Shown here: one piece after another, positions 44,601 to 52,705 of the stretch
How the letters are laid out: each line of letters opens with the position of its first letter
Numbering within the stretch: the stretch's first letter is position 1
From: Bernardetiaceae bacterium
Lineage (GTDB): Bacteria; Bacteroidota; Bacteroidia; Cytophagales; Thermoflexibacteraceae
Direction of reading: 5' to 3'
NCBI GenBank assembly: GCA_025057115.1
Contig: JANWWZ010000002.1
Location: 278,603-342,602, forward strand
Length of the DNA: 64,000 nt
Translations under genes and position numbers: made by a program
Notes under the pieces: model-generated
Seen by the model: only the letters and a program-made list of their open reading frames with translations
The model's database searches: none
What the model was told of the DNA's origin: nothing

Positions 44601-45050
44601 CTGCGCGAGATGGATGACCTACGTCAATCAGTGCAATTTGCCACTCTTGAACAGAAAGATCCATTGCTAATTTACAAGTTTGAAGCTTTTGAGTTGTTTA
44701 AAGCCCTTATCGGAGAGCTCAACTCGCAAATTACCTCCTTCCTGTTCCGCGCTATTCCCTACGACGAAGGGCAAGCAGCCATACAAAGCGCCCAAGCAGC
44801 AACCTCCCGACAGCGGCAACCTAAACTCTCTACTAACAAACAAGGCGAAACTCTCAGCACGCAAAGTGACAACAAAAAAGCTCAGCCCAACAACCGCCAA
44901 AATGTGGAAGTAACCAAGCCTATCATCGCCCAGAAACTTCCTGGCCGCAATGAAAAAGTAACAGTGCGGTACTTAGACGGGCGCGTAGTGCAAACCAAAT
45001 TCAAAAATGTCGAGCAAGACCTTAAAGAAAACAAGTGCATTCTTCTTTAA
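41688..45050 (+). CDS. secA: Preprotein translocase ATPase SecA
   Basis: Motor ATPase that drives secretory proteins through SecYEG. At 1120 residues it is longer than E. coli SecA (901), as is usual in Bacteroidota. Seen: the N-terminal [13 protein letters not shown] segment, Walker A [11 protein letters not shown] (about 195-205), [28 protein letters not shown], the second nucleotide domain [12 protein letters not shown] and [28 protein letters not shown], and the helical scaffold [16 protein letters not shown]. An insertion of about 100 residues (340-440) sits between NBD1 and the cross-linking domain. The C-terminal Zn-binding Cys motif is absent; the protein ends [22 protein letters not shown] and KENKCILL, a form seen in the phylum. 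Monocistronic by spacing, followed by tamL. Confidence 0.98.
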   Translation: [1120 protein letters not shown]

Positions 45051-45193
45051 CGGTTCGGCAAAGAGGGCAACAACCAAAAGGCGACGATGGGCATAGGCAG
45101 CAAGGATGGTTTGTTATTGTAAACGAAAAGAGTTCCCCTTAAAAGATAGCAGATAAGTTATCGATGCACTAGTTATGCGGATTTTTTTTGCCG

Positions 45194-47629
45194 ATGTCTG
45201 CAATGAAACCGTTCCAAAAGTTAAAACCCTGCTGGGGCTTGCTGTTAGGAGCATGGTTACTGGCAAGTTGTACAGGAGTGAAATACTTACAAGAAAATGA
45301 ATGCCTTTTGTACTCGCAAAGCATCAAAGGTGCCAGCCAAGTACCTGTTGAAGAATTAGAGGCTTATTACCGTCAGCGCCCTAATCGCAAATTGCTATTT
45401 TTTGCTTTTTCGCCTTATGTGGTAGCTTATTTTGAAGGCAAAAAGCCCTATGAACGCAAACTAGCTCAAAAACAAGCCCAACTAGCTGCCCGCCAAGCAT
45501 ATTACGACCAAATTTTAGAAGATACTACTTTAACCTTGCGCAAAGAACGCAAAATCACAGCGCGCCGCGATAGGGAATTGGGCAAATTGCGTCGTTGGAT
45601 AGAGGAAGGCAATTGGCTTATGCGAGTTGTGGGTGAAAAACCTGTCTTTTTCGATTCTATTCAAATGTATCGCACTGCCCAGCAAATGCAACTTGCCATT
45701 AGGCAGCGCGGTTTCTTTTCAGCACGTGTTCAGCCCACGTATCGGATCAAAAACCAACTTGCTACTGTTACTTATCACGTCCATGAAGGCACTCCTCATT
45801 TAATTAATCAACTTTCATACGCAAGCAAGGATACAGCCCTGCTCCAACTGGTGCTAAAGGACACTCTTAACAGCCTAGTGCGGCCAGGCATGCGCTACGA
45901 CGAAGGAGTATTTGCCCAAGAACGCGACCGCATTACTCGTTATTTGCGCAACAACGGCTATTTTGAATTTACTCGCGATTTTATCTTTTTCGATATCGAC
46001 ACTGCTGTTGGAAAGCCTCATCGCCTTGATGTGCGCATTACCATTGAAACCTTGCCCCCGTTTCACAAACATAGGCAGTTTACTATTGGAGAAGTAGAAA
46101 TCATTACCGACATTAATGTAGAAAGCCAGCAGCCAGCTCGAGATACCCTCACTTACAAAGGTCTTCGCATCGTTTCCTTTGACCCAGAACGCTACTCTCC
46201 TAAACTCTTGGAAGACCGCATTCGGCTCAAACCCTTTCGCTTAATTAGCCAAGTCGATGCAGAGGAAACTCAAAGGGCGCTGGCTGCTTTAGACATGTTC
46301 AAGTTTGTCAACATTGTGCAAGATACTGCAGGGACTACCCTGCGCCCCCGCATTTTGGTAAGTCCTCTGCCGGCAAATGAACTCAATTTAGAAGGAGGGC
46401 TTAACGTGGCACAAGCGCTTCCAGGACCGTTTTTTAGCATAGCATGGCGGAACCGAAATATATTTAGAGGATGCGAAATTGCAGAATTTCGCGCAAGGGG
46501 TTCCCTAGAAGCACAAGGAAGCGCTGCCGAGTTGCAAAATACCTATAACGCCCAAGAGTTAAGCCTCCATGCAGCCATTAGTTTTCCCAAGTTGATTTTT
46601 CCCATTAGCATGGATAAAAAGCGAGCTTTGCAAATTCTTTCCCCTAAAACTCGCTTTACGACAGGTTATACTTTTATCCGACGTCCTGAATACGACCGGC
46701 TTAATTTTCAGTCCTCTTTTAACTATGAATGGACCAACCTGCGCGACAAACAATTTACCCTCACCCCTTTCGACTTAACCATTGTCAATACGCCCCGCTA
46801 CCAAGACAGTTTTATCGAATACTTGCTTGAACTAGCCGCTGGTGGAAATACCTTGCTGCGTAGCTTTAGTCGGTTGCTTATATCAAGTTTTTCTGCCAAT
46901 TTTGTGTATTCCACTCCCAACCGCCGCAATGCTGTTTACATAAAATTATTTGGCGAGTCGGGCGGCACTACGCTAAACCTATTGAGCGACAATTTTTTGC
47001 GCACCAATAGCACTCTCTTCGGACTGGAATATTTCCGCTTTGTCAAGTTTAATTCCGAGGCAAGGTATTACTTGCCTTTGGGAAAAGAAGGCACTCTTGC
47101 CCTTCGGGCAAATGTGGGAATAGCCTACCCTTACGGAAAAACGGAAGACGCAAGAAGTTCGGTGCTGCCTTATGAAAAATATTTTTTCACAGGAGGCAGC
47201 AACTCTATCCGTGCATGGCGACCCCGACGGCTAGGACCAGGCAGCTATACTCCTCCCTTCAACCCGCAAACTGGCTTATTTGACCTGCGCTTTGAACAGC
47301 CTGGCGAAGTACTTTTAGAAATGAATGCAGAACTGCGCAGCAAACTTTTTGGCTTTGTTCATGGAGCTTTGTTTGTAGATGCTGGCAATGTGTGGATGCT
47401 TACTCCTGATACTCGTCCAGGTGCTGACTTTCGCTTTTATCGATTTATGAAAGAAATTGCCGTGGGAACGGGACTAGGTCTGCGCATGGACTTTTCCATC
47501 GTTATTCTGCGTTTTGACGTAGGTCTGCGCGTCTGGGACCCTGCTTTCCCTTTGCAACAGCGCTTTGTACTTGGCAGAGAAGCCTTTCGCAATCCCACAT
47601 TTAACGTAGGAATTGGATATCCTTTTTAA
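45194..47629 (+). CDS. tamL: TamL: BamA/TamA-family outer-membrane assembly lipoprotein
   Basis: Outer-membrane protein of the Omp85 family that in Bacteroidota replaces TamA and carries a lipid anchor. The N-terminus is a lipoprotein signal, LLASC-TGVKYLQENE. Residues about 30-420 are POTRA-like (RQRGFFSARVQPTYRIKNQLATVTYHVHEGTP; LDMFKFVNIVQDT), and the C-terminal half (from about 425) is a barrel with the expected YFFTGGSNSIRAWRPRRLGPGSY turn (the RxRG-like loop 6 motif) and a final strand ending in Phe (NPTFNVGIGYPF). At 811 residues it fits TamL rather than BamA (no lipobox in BamA). Starts at ATG 45194 or 45203; the frame itself opens with TTG at 45188. TamB is not in the window. Confidence 0.92.
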   Translation: MSAMKPFQKLKPCWGLLLGAWLLASCTGVKYLQENECLLYSQSIKGASQVPVEELEAYYRQRPNRKLLFFAFSPYVVAYFEGKKPYERKLAQKQAQLAARQAYYDQILEDTTLTLRKERKITARRDRELGKLRRWIEEGNWLMRVVGEKPVFFDSIQMYRTAQQMQLAIRQRGFFSARVQPTYRIKNQLATVTYHVHEGTPHLINQLSYASKDTALLQLVLKDTLNSLVRPGMRYDEGVFAQERDRITRYLRNNGYFEFTRDFIFFDIDTAVGKPHRLDVRITIETLPPFHKHRQFTIGEVEIITDINVESQQPARDTLTYKGLRIVSFDPERYSPKLLEDRIRLKPFRLISQVDAEETQRALAALDMFKFVNIVQDTAGTTLRPRILVSPLPANELNLEGGLNVAQALPGPFFSIAWRNRNIFRGCEIAEFRARGSLEAQGSAAELQNTYNAQELSLHAAISFPKLIFPISMDKKRALQILSPKTRFTTGYTFIRRPEYDRLNFQSSFNYEWTNLRDKQFTLTPFDLTIVNTPRYQDSFIEYLLELAAGGNTLLRSFSRLLISSFSANFVYSTPNRRNAVYIKLFGESGGTTLNLLSDNFLRTNSTLFGLEYFRFVKFNSEARYYLPLGKEGTLALRANVGIAYPYGKTEDARSSVLPYEKYFFTGGSNSIRAWRPRRLGPGSYTPPFNPQTGLFDLRFEQPGEVLLEMNAELRSKLFGFVHGALFVDAGNVWMLTPDTRPGADFRFYRFMKEIAVGTGLGLRMDFSIVILRFDVGLRVWDPAFPLQQRFVLGREAFRNPTFNVGIGYPF

Positions 47630-47912
47630 AAAAGCTCGATTTAAAGCAAGCCAGCATCCATGAAACGGGCAGCAGGCTGGTTCAGTGGTTAAAATTTTAA
47701 TAAAATTGGCATTAAATCAAGTTTCTTGCTGGCACTGATTGATCATAAGGCGCCCAGCGGCTTTCCGGTTTAAAGTGCAGCAATTATCTCTGGGAACATA
47801 CTTGCCAATCACTCCAACTCAGTGTGCAGTTCTACTCTGATTCGCTTATGCCTCCTTCTTCAAATCAATAAAAAAAACACCAGTCCGCAAGTAAGGGCTC
47901 CTTAGGCATGGA

Positions 47913-49862
47913 TTAAAAATTGGGATAAACGTGTTGCTTAAAAAGTAAGCTAATGTCTTGGCGCGTAACTTTATGGCGAATTTTAGCAATTTTGTCGTGA
48001 TAAAATTGCATCAGCTTTTGATCACTTGCTGGAGAGGAAGGAGTAAACAACTCCTCCACCCAAACCGATGAGGTAACCCAGCCTAGGGAAAAATCAGGGT
48101 GAAACAACTTGCAAATTGGACCTTTGGACAAGTGAGCAGCATCAAAAACCCATATCTCCGTACAGTAGCTCGAGCTATCACTGCTTGTTTTTACTATTGC
48201 TAACAGATAGCCATTTTTAGTCGGAGGTAAAGCAGTGTTAGCTAATCGACGCGGCACAAATTGAATCGACCACAAGTGAATGTTTTGTTCAAAAAAATAG
48301 ATCTCTTCCGCTTCCATCGCCTGTACATTAAGACATATGACACAAGAGCGCTGTTGAGAAATTGCATTTTCTTGGCTACAGCCTTTTAAATACACATGAG
48401 TGATGGAGTAATTAGCTGACAGGGACTGAAAGTAGGTAAAAGCATCTATTAAGGGCGATTGCATTGCGGAAAAAGGGAAATATCGACTCTCTTGAGCAAG
48501 ATATTCACCTGTGAGAGCATCTAAGACCATTTGCTTAATTTTGATATGCCTAATTTGGTGTTGGCTCTTAGAAGGGAGAAACCACTGCGGGGATACAAAA
48601 GGCTGATGAGAAGAAGTGGCAAGTAGGGTAATAATACCATTCGGATTGTCATAGGCAAGGGCAGTTAAATTGCCTAAACACTCAGGCACAATGATTGGCA
48701 ATGTTCTTACCTGTTTGTTTTTTTCATGAAGTTGTTTTCGGCAAACCAGATATATATGAGTAGCTTGGCTATTAAGCAATTCCAAGCGAAGCGATTCAAA
48801 AAAGCTGCGAAAAGACTCTTCTTCTGGAAACAAACTCAACAGACATTCTCCCAGTAGGGAGTAACAACCTGTACAGCTCAAAATAAGGTAATCCTTGGTG
48901 CAAGCAAGGCGCCAAATGCCATTGCCACTGATGGGATTGCCTTGCTCATCAAGTAATTGCCACTGCTTTAGGGCACTTTCTCCTTTCCACCTGAATAAAT
49001 ATGCTTTGCTAAGAGAAGCACTATCTTTTCCTTTTGCGAAAAGCCTCCACTTTTTGAAGGAGCTAGAGCGAAAAAAATTCAATGAAGGCAATTTTTCTTT
49101 TAAGCTAGCGAAAAAATCAACTAATTGGTCAAAAAGGCTGCAAGGAGAAACGTTGACCTGTTGTTGTATGAATTGGCTTAAGTGCTCTTTAAGTACTTGA
49201 GGATAGTACTCCCGCCAGTGAAAAGCGGCTGTAACAGCCGAAAGCATTCGACTACTCTCTGCAACATTGACAGTAAAAAACTCTTGTGCGATGGGATCAA
49301 ACACAGGCTGAAGAGCATTTAATACTGCTGGGAAGGGTTGTTCTTCTTCTCCTACAGGTGACTCATGCCATGACCCGACACCTATCATTTCCCTCAGCTC
49401 AAGCAAAGAGGGATTGATTTCAAAAGGAGCTCCTGCAGGAAAGGTAACCATTAAACGCGCTTGCTTATTCTGACCAAACCAAAAAGGAATAATAGCTCCG
49501 TTAAGTTGGTTGCGCACTCCTAACTTAATAGATACTCGAAGATTGCTCAATGGGGTAAATCTGTAAAATCGATCCCATATACTTCCTTGCAAAGTGGCTT
49601 CTTCAGCATAAAAACAGGGAGTGCGCATCAAAGCAGTACTAAACTCTGCGCTTTTATTGGCCAGAAGTTCAAGTTTAAGTATCATGCCATTGCTATTGAG
49701 CAGGGCATTAGAGGGGCAATCGCCTTGCCAAGTAAAGTTGCCTGCAAGAGAATTAACAAACATCAATCCGTACCAATCCGTAGGTATTTTCCCTTCTTTA
49801 ACCCTTAGCGCGATGTAGTTGAACTCCTTTCGACTGGTGTCAAACAAAGATTGTGGGTACAT
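47913..49862 (-). CDS. Carotenoid-oxygenase-family homologue apparently lacking all four iron-ligand histidines
   Basis: A 649-residue protein with the layout of carotenoid cleavage oxygenases. The opening IPTDWYGLMFVNS ... LLNSNGMILKLEL ... LMRTPCFYAEE (residues about 26-88) follows the family's LNGTFYRNGP...DGDGM...RTPGF segment. The end, FVPRRLANTALPPTKNGYLL (about 545-564) then TEIWVFDAAHLSKGPICKLF, follows the family's C-terminus. By my alignment the four His that hold the Fe(II) are changed: Q185 in ALQPVFDP (His in the family), W317 in GIWRLACTK (His-Asp-Phe), no His in the ECLGNLTALAYDNPNGI stretch (394-410), and V586 in LGWVTSS (family GFHG). It would then not bind iron. Frame begins at TTG 49943, but ATG 49862 with a promoter box (49885-49878) is preferred. 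It follows gapA beyond a terminator. The 283 bases after its stop (47630-47912) hold nothing recognisable. Confidence 0.75.
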   Translation of the reverse strand: MYPQSLFDTSRKEFNYIALRVKEGKIPTDWYGLMFVNSLAGNFTWQGDCPSNALLNSNGMILKLELLANKSAEFSTALMRTPCFYAEEATLQGSIWDRFYRFTPLSNLRVSIKLGVRNQLNGAIIPFWFGQNKQARLMVTFPAGAPFEINPSLLELREMIGVGSWHESPVGEEEQPFPAVLNALQPVFDPIAQEFFTVNVAESSRMLSAVTAAFHWREYYPQVLKEHLSQFIQQQVNVSPCSLFDQLVDFFASLKEKLPSLNFFRSSSFKKWRLFAKGKDSASLSKAYLFRWKGESALKQWQLLDEQGNPISGNGIWRLACTKDYLILSCTGCYSLLGECLLSLFPEEESFRSFFESLRLELLNSQATHIYLVCRKQLHEKNKQVRTLPIIVPECLGNLTALAYDNPNGIITLLATSSHQPFVSPQWFLPSKSQHQIRHIKIKQMVLDALTGEYLAQESRYFPFSAMQSPLIDAFTYFQSLSANYSITHVYLKGCSQENAISQQRSCVICLNVQAMEAEEIYFFEQNIHLWSIQFVPRRLANTALPPTKNGYLLAIVKTSSDSSSYCTEIWVFDAAHLSKGPICKLFHPDFSLGWVTSSVWVEELFTPSSPASDQKLMQFYHDKIAKIRHKVTRQDISLLFKQHVYPNF

Positions 49863-49877
49863 TACTTCAGATTTGTT

Positions 49878-49885
49878 CAAATTTA
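49878..49885 (-). promoter_or_regulatory. -7 box for the carotenoid-oxygenase-like gene
   Basis: TAAATTTG on the minus strand (49885-49878) fits TAnnTTTG and lies 15 bases before the preferred ATG at 49862; -33 element not convincing. It would lie inside the longer TTG-started frame, arguing for the ATG start. Confidence 0.4.
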
Positions 49886-49957
49886 ACAACTGTAGCCCAA
49901 ATCTTTGCTTGTCATAAAACTTTATAGCTACAACCCACCTCAAAGCATTTGTGCATA

Positions 49958-49990
49958 CAAAAAATCCTTACGGAGTTTCTTCCGTAAGGA
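49958..49990 (-). terminator. Rho-independent terminator of gapA
   Basis: The arms TCCTTACGGA (49965-49974) and TCCGTAAGGA (49981-49990) form a perfect 10-bp stem with a 6-base loop. On the minus strand it is followed by TTTTTTG, 24 bases after the gapA stop, so the gene downstream needs its own promoter. Confidence 0.92.
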
Positions 49991-50014
49991 GCGCATTTTT
50001 GAGTAGAAAAAACT

Positions 50015-51040
<1,026 letters not shown>

Positions 51041-51043
51041 CTA

Positions 51044-51072
51044 CAAATTTAAACATCGCGGTTATATTTCAA
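51044..51072 (-). promoter_or_regulatory. Promoter of gapA
   Basis: TTG (51072-51070, minus strand) and TAAATTTG (51051-51044) match -33 and -7 elements with 18 bases between. Transcription would start near 51037, giving a short leader before the ATG at 51010. Confidence 0.7.
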
Positions 51073-51120
51073 CGATCGTTTGCAGAAAGCTAAAAAATCG
51101 CAACCTGAAGAATGCTTCGT

Positions 51121-51151
51121 TTGCAAGTATGGTTTCCATCTTGTAATTTTG
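51121..51151 (+). promoter_or_regulatory. Promoter of the tandem tRNA-Ser genes
   Basis: TTG (51121-51123) and TAATTTTG (51144-51151) are -33/-7 elements 20 bases apart, the best match in the window. Transcription would start at or just before the first tRNA (51159). Confidence 0.75.
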
Positions 51152-51158
51152 CTCTCAC

Positions 51159-51243
51159 AGAGGGATGGCTGAGTGGTCGAAAGCGGCGGTCTTGAAAACC
51201 GTTGTGGGGCAACCCACCGGGGGTTCGAATCCCTCTCCCTCTG
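51159..51243 (+). tRNA. tRNA-Ser (anticodon UGA)
   Basis: Class II tRNA of 85 bases reading UCA. Acceptor AGAGGGA/TCCCTCT, discriminator G at 51243, anticodon loop CTTGAAA with TGA at 51193-51195, long variable arm (stem GTGGG/CCCAC, loop GCAA) and T-arm with TTCGAAT. CCA is not encoded (CTA follows). It is 9 bases from a near-identical second serine tRNA. Confidence 0.97.
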
Positions 51244-51252
51244 CTAGCTTTT

Positions 51253-51340
51253 AGAGGGATGGCTGAGTGGTCGAAAGCGGCGGTCTCGAGAACCGTTATG
51301 GGGTAACCCATCGGGGGTTCGAATCCCTCTCCCTCTGCCA
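51253..51340 (+). tRNA. tRNA-Ser (anticodon CGA)
   Basis: Class II tRNA reading UCG, 85 bases plus an encoded CCA (51338-51340). Anticodon loop CTCGAGA. It differs from the upstream tRNA-Ser at only five bases: two in the anticodon loop, one in the variable loop, and a compensating pair in the variable stem (G-C changed to A-T, ATGGG/CCCAT). This points to tandem duplication followed by divergence. Confidence 0.97.
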
Positions 51341-51370
51341 AAGCGCCTGGAAAACACAGGGCGCTTTTTT
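51340..51370 (+). terminator. Rho-independent terminator after the tRNA-Ser pair
   Basis: AAAGCGCC (from 51340) pairs with GGCGCTTT, with a short loop between, followed by a run of T. The stem starts at the A of the encoded CCA. Confidence 0.9.
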
Positions 51371-51491
51371 TATTGCAAACAGATTTTGTTTTTCGGTCAA
51401 CGCCTCTTGCTAATTCAAATCTGCTGGAATTCAGATGGAGAAGTTGTAAGGTGATCGTTTTTGTACATGGCTGAAGTACCTCAGAAGAATC

Positions 51492-51938
51492 CTAACGCTT
51501 TTTTCTGGACCATCGCTTTTTGCGCCGAGGCTCTTGCTTAGGTTCGTACAAAAAAACAGCACTGTGAACTGAATAAGGAATTACTGGCAACGTGCTAGCG
51601 TAGTCTAGCTTTTGCTGCATTTGCTTTAAATTTTGGTAAACTTTTTCACCATTGTGCCCAACTACGTGCCGTTGAATAACTTGCAAGATGGAATCAGTCC
51701 AACGGATGTGAGGAGTATAGTAAATCCTTATCAAGGAATCTTGAGAAGGAAAAGCAATGGGAGAAGGCGGAATTTGAGCAACAGCGAAAAAGTCCCCTGC
51801 TAAGGCATTGCAGAAGCATAAGGCAATCAAGTTTTTTTTGCAAGTTAGATTTAAATCCAAATGCAGGCTTGCATTTGATTTCATTTTGCTACCAAATAGA
51901 ACTGAAATTTTGCATGCCAATTTACAAAACATCGTCAT
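51492..51938 (-). CDS. Hypothetical protein, possibly exported, coupled to the DUF2279 gene
   Basis: A 148-residue protein of no recognised family. The start ATG overlaps the DUF2279 stop (ATGA at 51938-51935), which supports both the start and coupling. A hydrophobic stretch (KKNLIALCFCNALAGDFFAVAQ, about residues 34-55) could be a signal sequence, unusually far from the N-terminus; starting at Met19 would make it more normal. The remainder (SLIRIYYTPHIRWTDSILQVIQRHVVG ... KVYQNLKQMQQKLDYA) is short and ends in a very basic tail (EPRRKKRWSRKKR), suggesting binding to nucleic acid or acidic surfaces. No function is proposed. Confidence 0.6.
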   Translation of the reverse strand: MTMFCKLACKISVLFGSKMKSNASLHLDLNLTCKKNLIALCFCNALAGDFFAVAQIPPSPIAFPSQDSLIRIYYTPHIRWTDSILQVIQRHVVGHNGEKVYQNLKQMQQKLDYASTLPVIPYSVHSAVFLYEPKQEPRRKKRWSRKKR

Positions 51939-52705
51939 ATCTTAAGACAAGGCAGAGGCAAGCGGAGCAAGTCAGAAAAAAAACCTACAAATTTTCCTAC
52001 TGAAGACTGCCTCAAGCCATCGGGAAGTTGCATATCGAGTCCTACGTAAAAGTGCCGCTGTGCTTGCCTGCCTGCACGTTGGTTTTGCTCTGGATTCCCG
52101 TATATCATTCCCGTTGCTCCGTAGCCCACAGCCAACCTTATCCATCGGTATCCATCAGGCAAGAAGTATCCAGGAACGGAAAGCCAATAAGTTTGACCGT
52201 TGTAGTCCTTTATGAGTTGTTCTATGAAATTTTTGCCTAGTTTATCGGGTCGCAGGGCAGCATAGGGACTAGGAGTAAACCAAAACTTGCATTGCACCAC
52301 TTGCTTGTTTGCCACTTCCTGCTGAAAGGTGAAAAAACTAGCTCCCAGTGCGTTTGCTATTAAATCGTATAGACTGGCTCCATGAGTAACGGCAAAAGCA
52401 TCTAGCAGCTCTATAGGGGCAAGGGCTGCAAAACCAATGGCAGCAGCGTAGCGTTGTGCCTTTTTGGGGGCTACTCCTGCCCACTGTAGCCCACTGTAGG
52501 CGATGCGGCTAAGGTGATAAGCAGAAAACACGTGCCCTGCTTTGTCCATTTGTTGCCAATCGCGGCTATCGTCAAACCATTGAAAAGCTCTTCGAGGGAT
52601 GGCAGCGTACCACAACTGGTCGAGCAAATAATAAACAAGGGCTGCTAGGGTTACAGCCAGGCAGCCCAGGAAAGTCCTTCGCGACATTTTTTCAGTCCTC
52701 TTCAT
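51935..52705 (-). CDS. DUF2279-family (YfiM-like) putative membrane protein
   Basis: A 256-residue protein with one N-terminal membrane helix or uncleaved signal (FLGCLAVTLAALVYYLLDQLWY). The DUF2279 core follows: FQWFDDSRDWQQMDKAGHVFSAYHLSRIAYSGLQWAGVA, then PIELLDAFAVTHGASLYDLIANALGASFF, with the conserved DKxGH and D(x)GxS(x)xDxxAN pattern. Residues 120-230 are strand-rich. The family is common in Bacteroidota next to unrelated genes and has no known function. Start at 52705 overlaps the AAA ATPase stop by 14 bases; ATG 52687 would leave a 4-base gap. Confidence 0.85.
   Translation of the reverse strand: MKRTEKMSRRTFLGCLAVTLAALVYYLLDQLWYAAIPRRAFQWFDDSRDWQQMDKAGHVFSAYHLSRIAYSGLQWAGVAPKKAQRYAAAIGFAALAPIELLDAFAVTHGASLYDLIANALGASFFTFQQEVANKQVVQCKFWFTPSPYAALRPDKLGKNFIEQLIKDYNGQTYWLSVPGYFLPDGYRWIRLAVGYGATGMIYGNPEQNQRAGRQAQRHFYVGLDMQLPDGLRQSSVGKFVGFFSDLLRLPLPCLKI

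Noticed and set aside
47795..47830. TACTTGCCAATCACT in the intergenic region, also found at 12728
   Set aside because: A 15-base match is expected by chance once or more in 64 kb, one copy is inside coding sequence, and the flanks differ.
47630..47912. Gap after tamL examined for an RNA, element or small gene
   Set aside because: No open frame with a plausible product, no strong hairpin with a T-run, and no conserved promoter box; left unassigned.
51090..51341. Minus-strand 83-codon ORF reading EGFEPP...RFRPLSHP
   Set aside because: It is the antisense of the two tandem serine tRNAs; this translation is a well-known false annotation.
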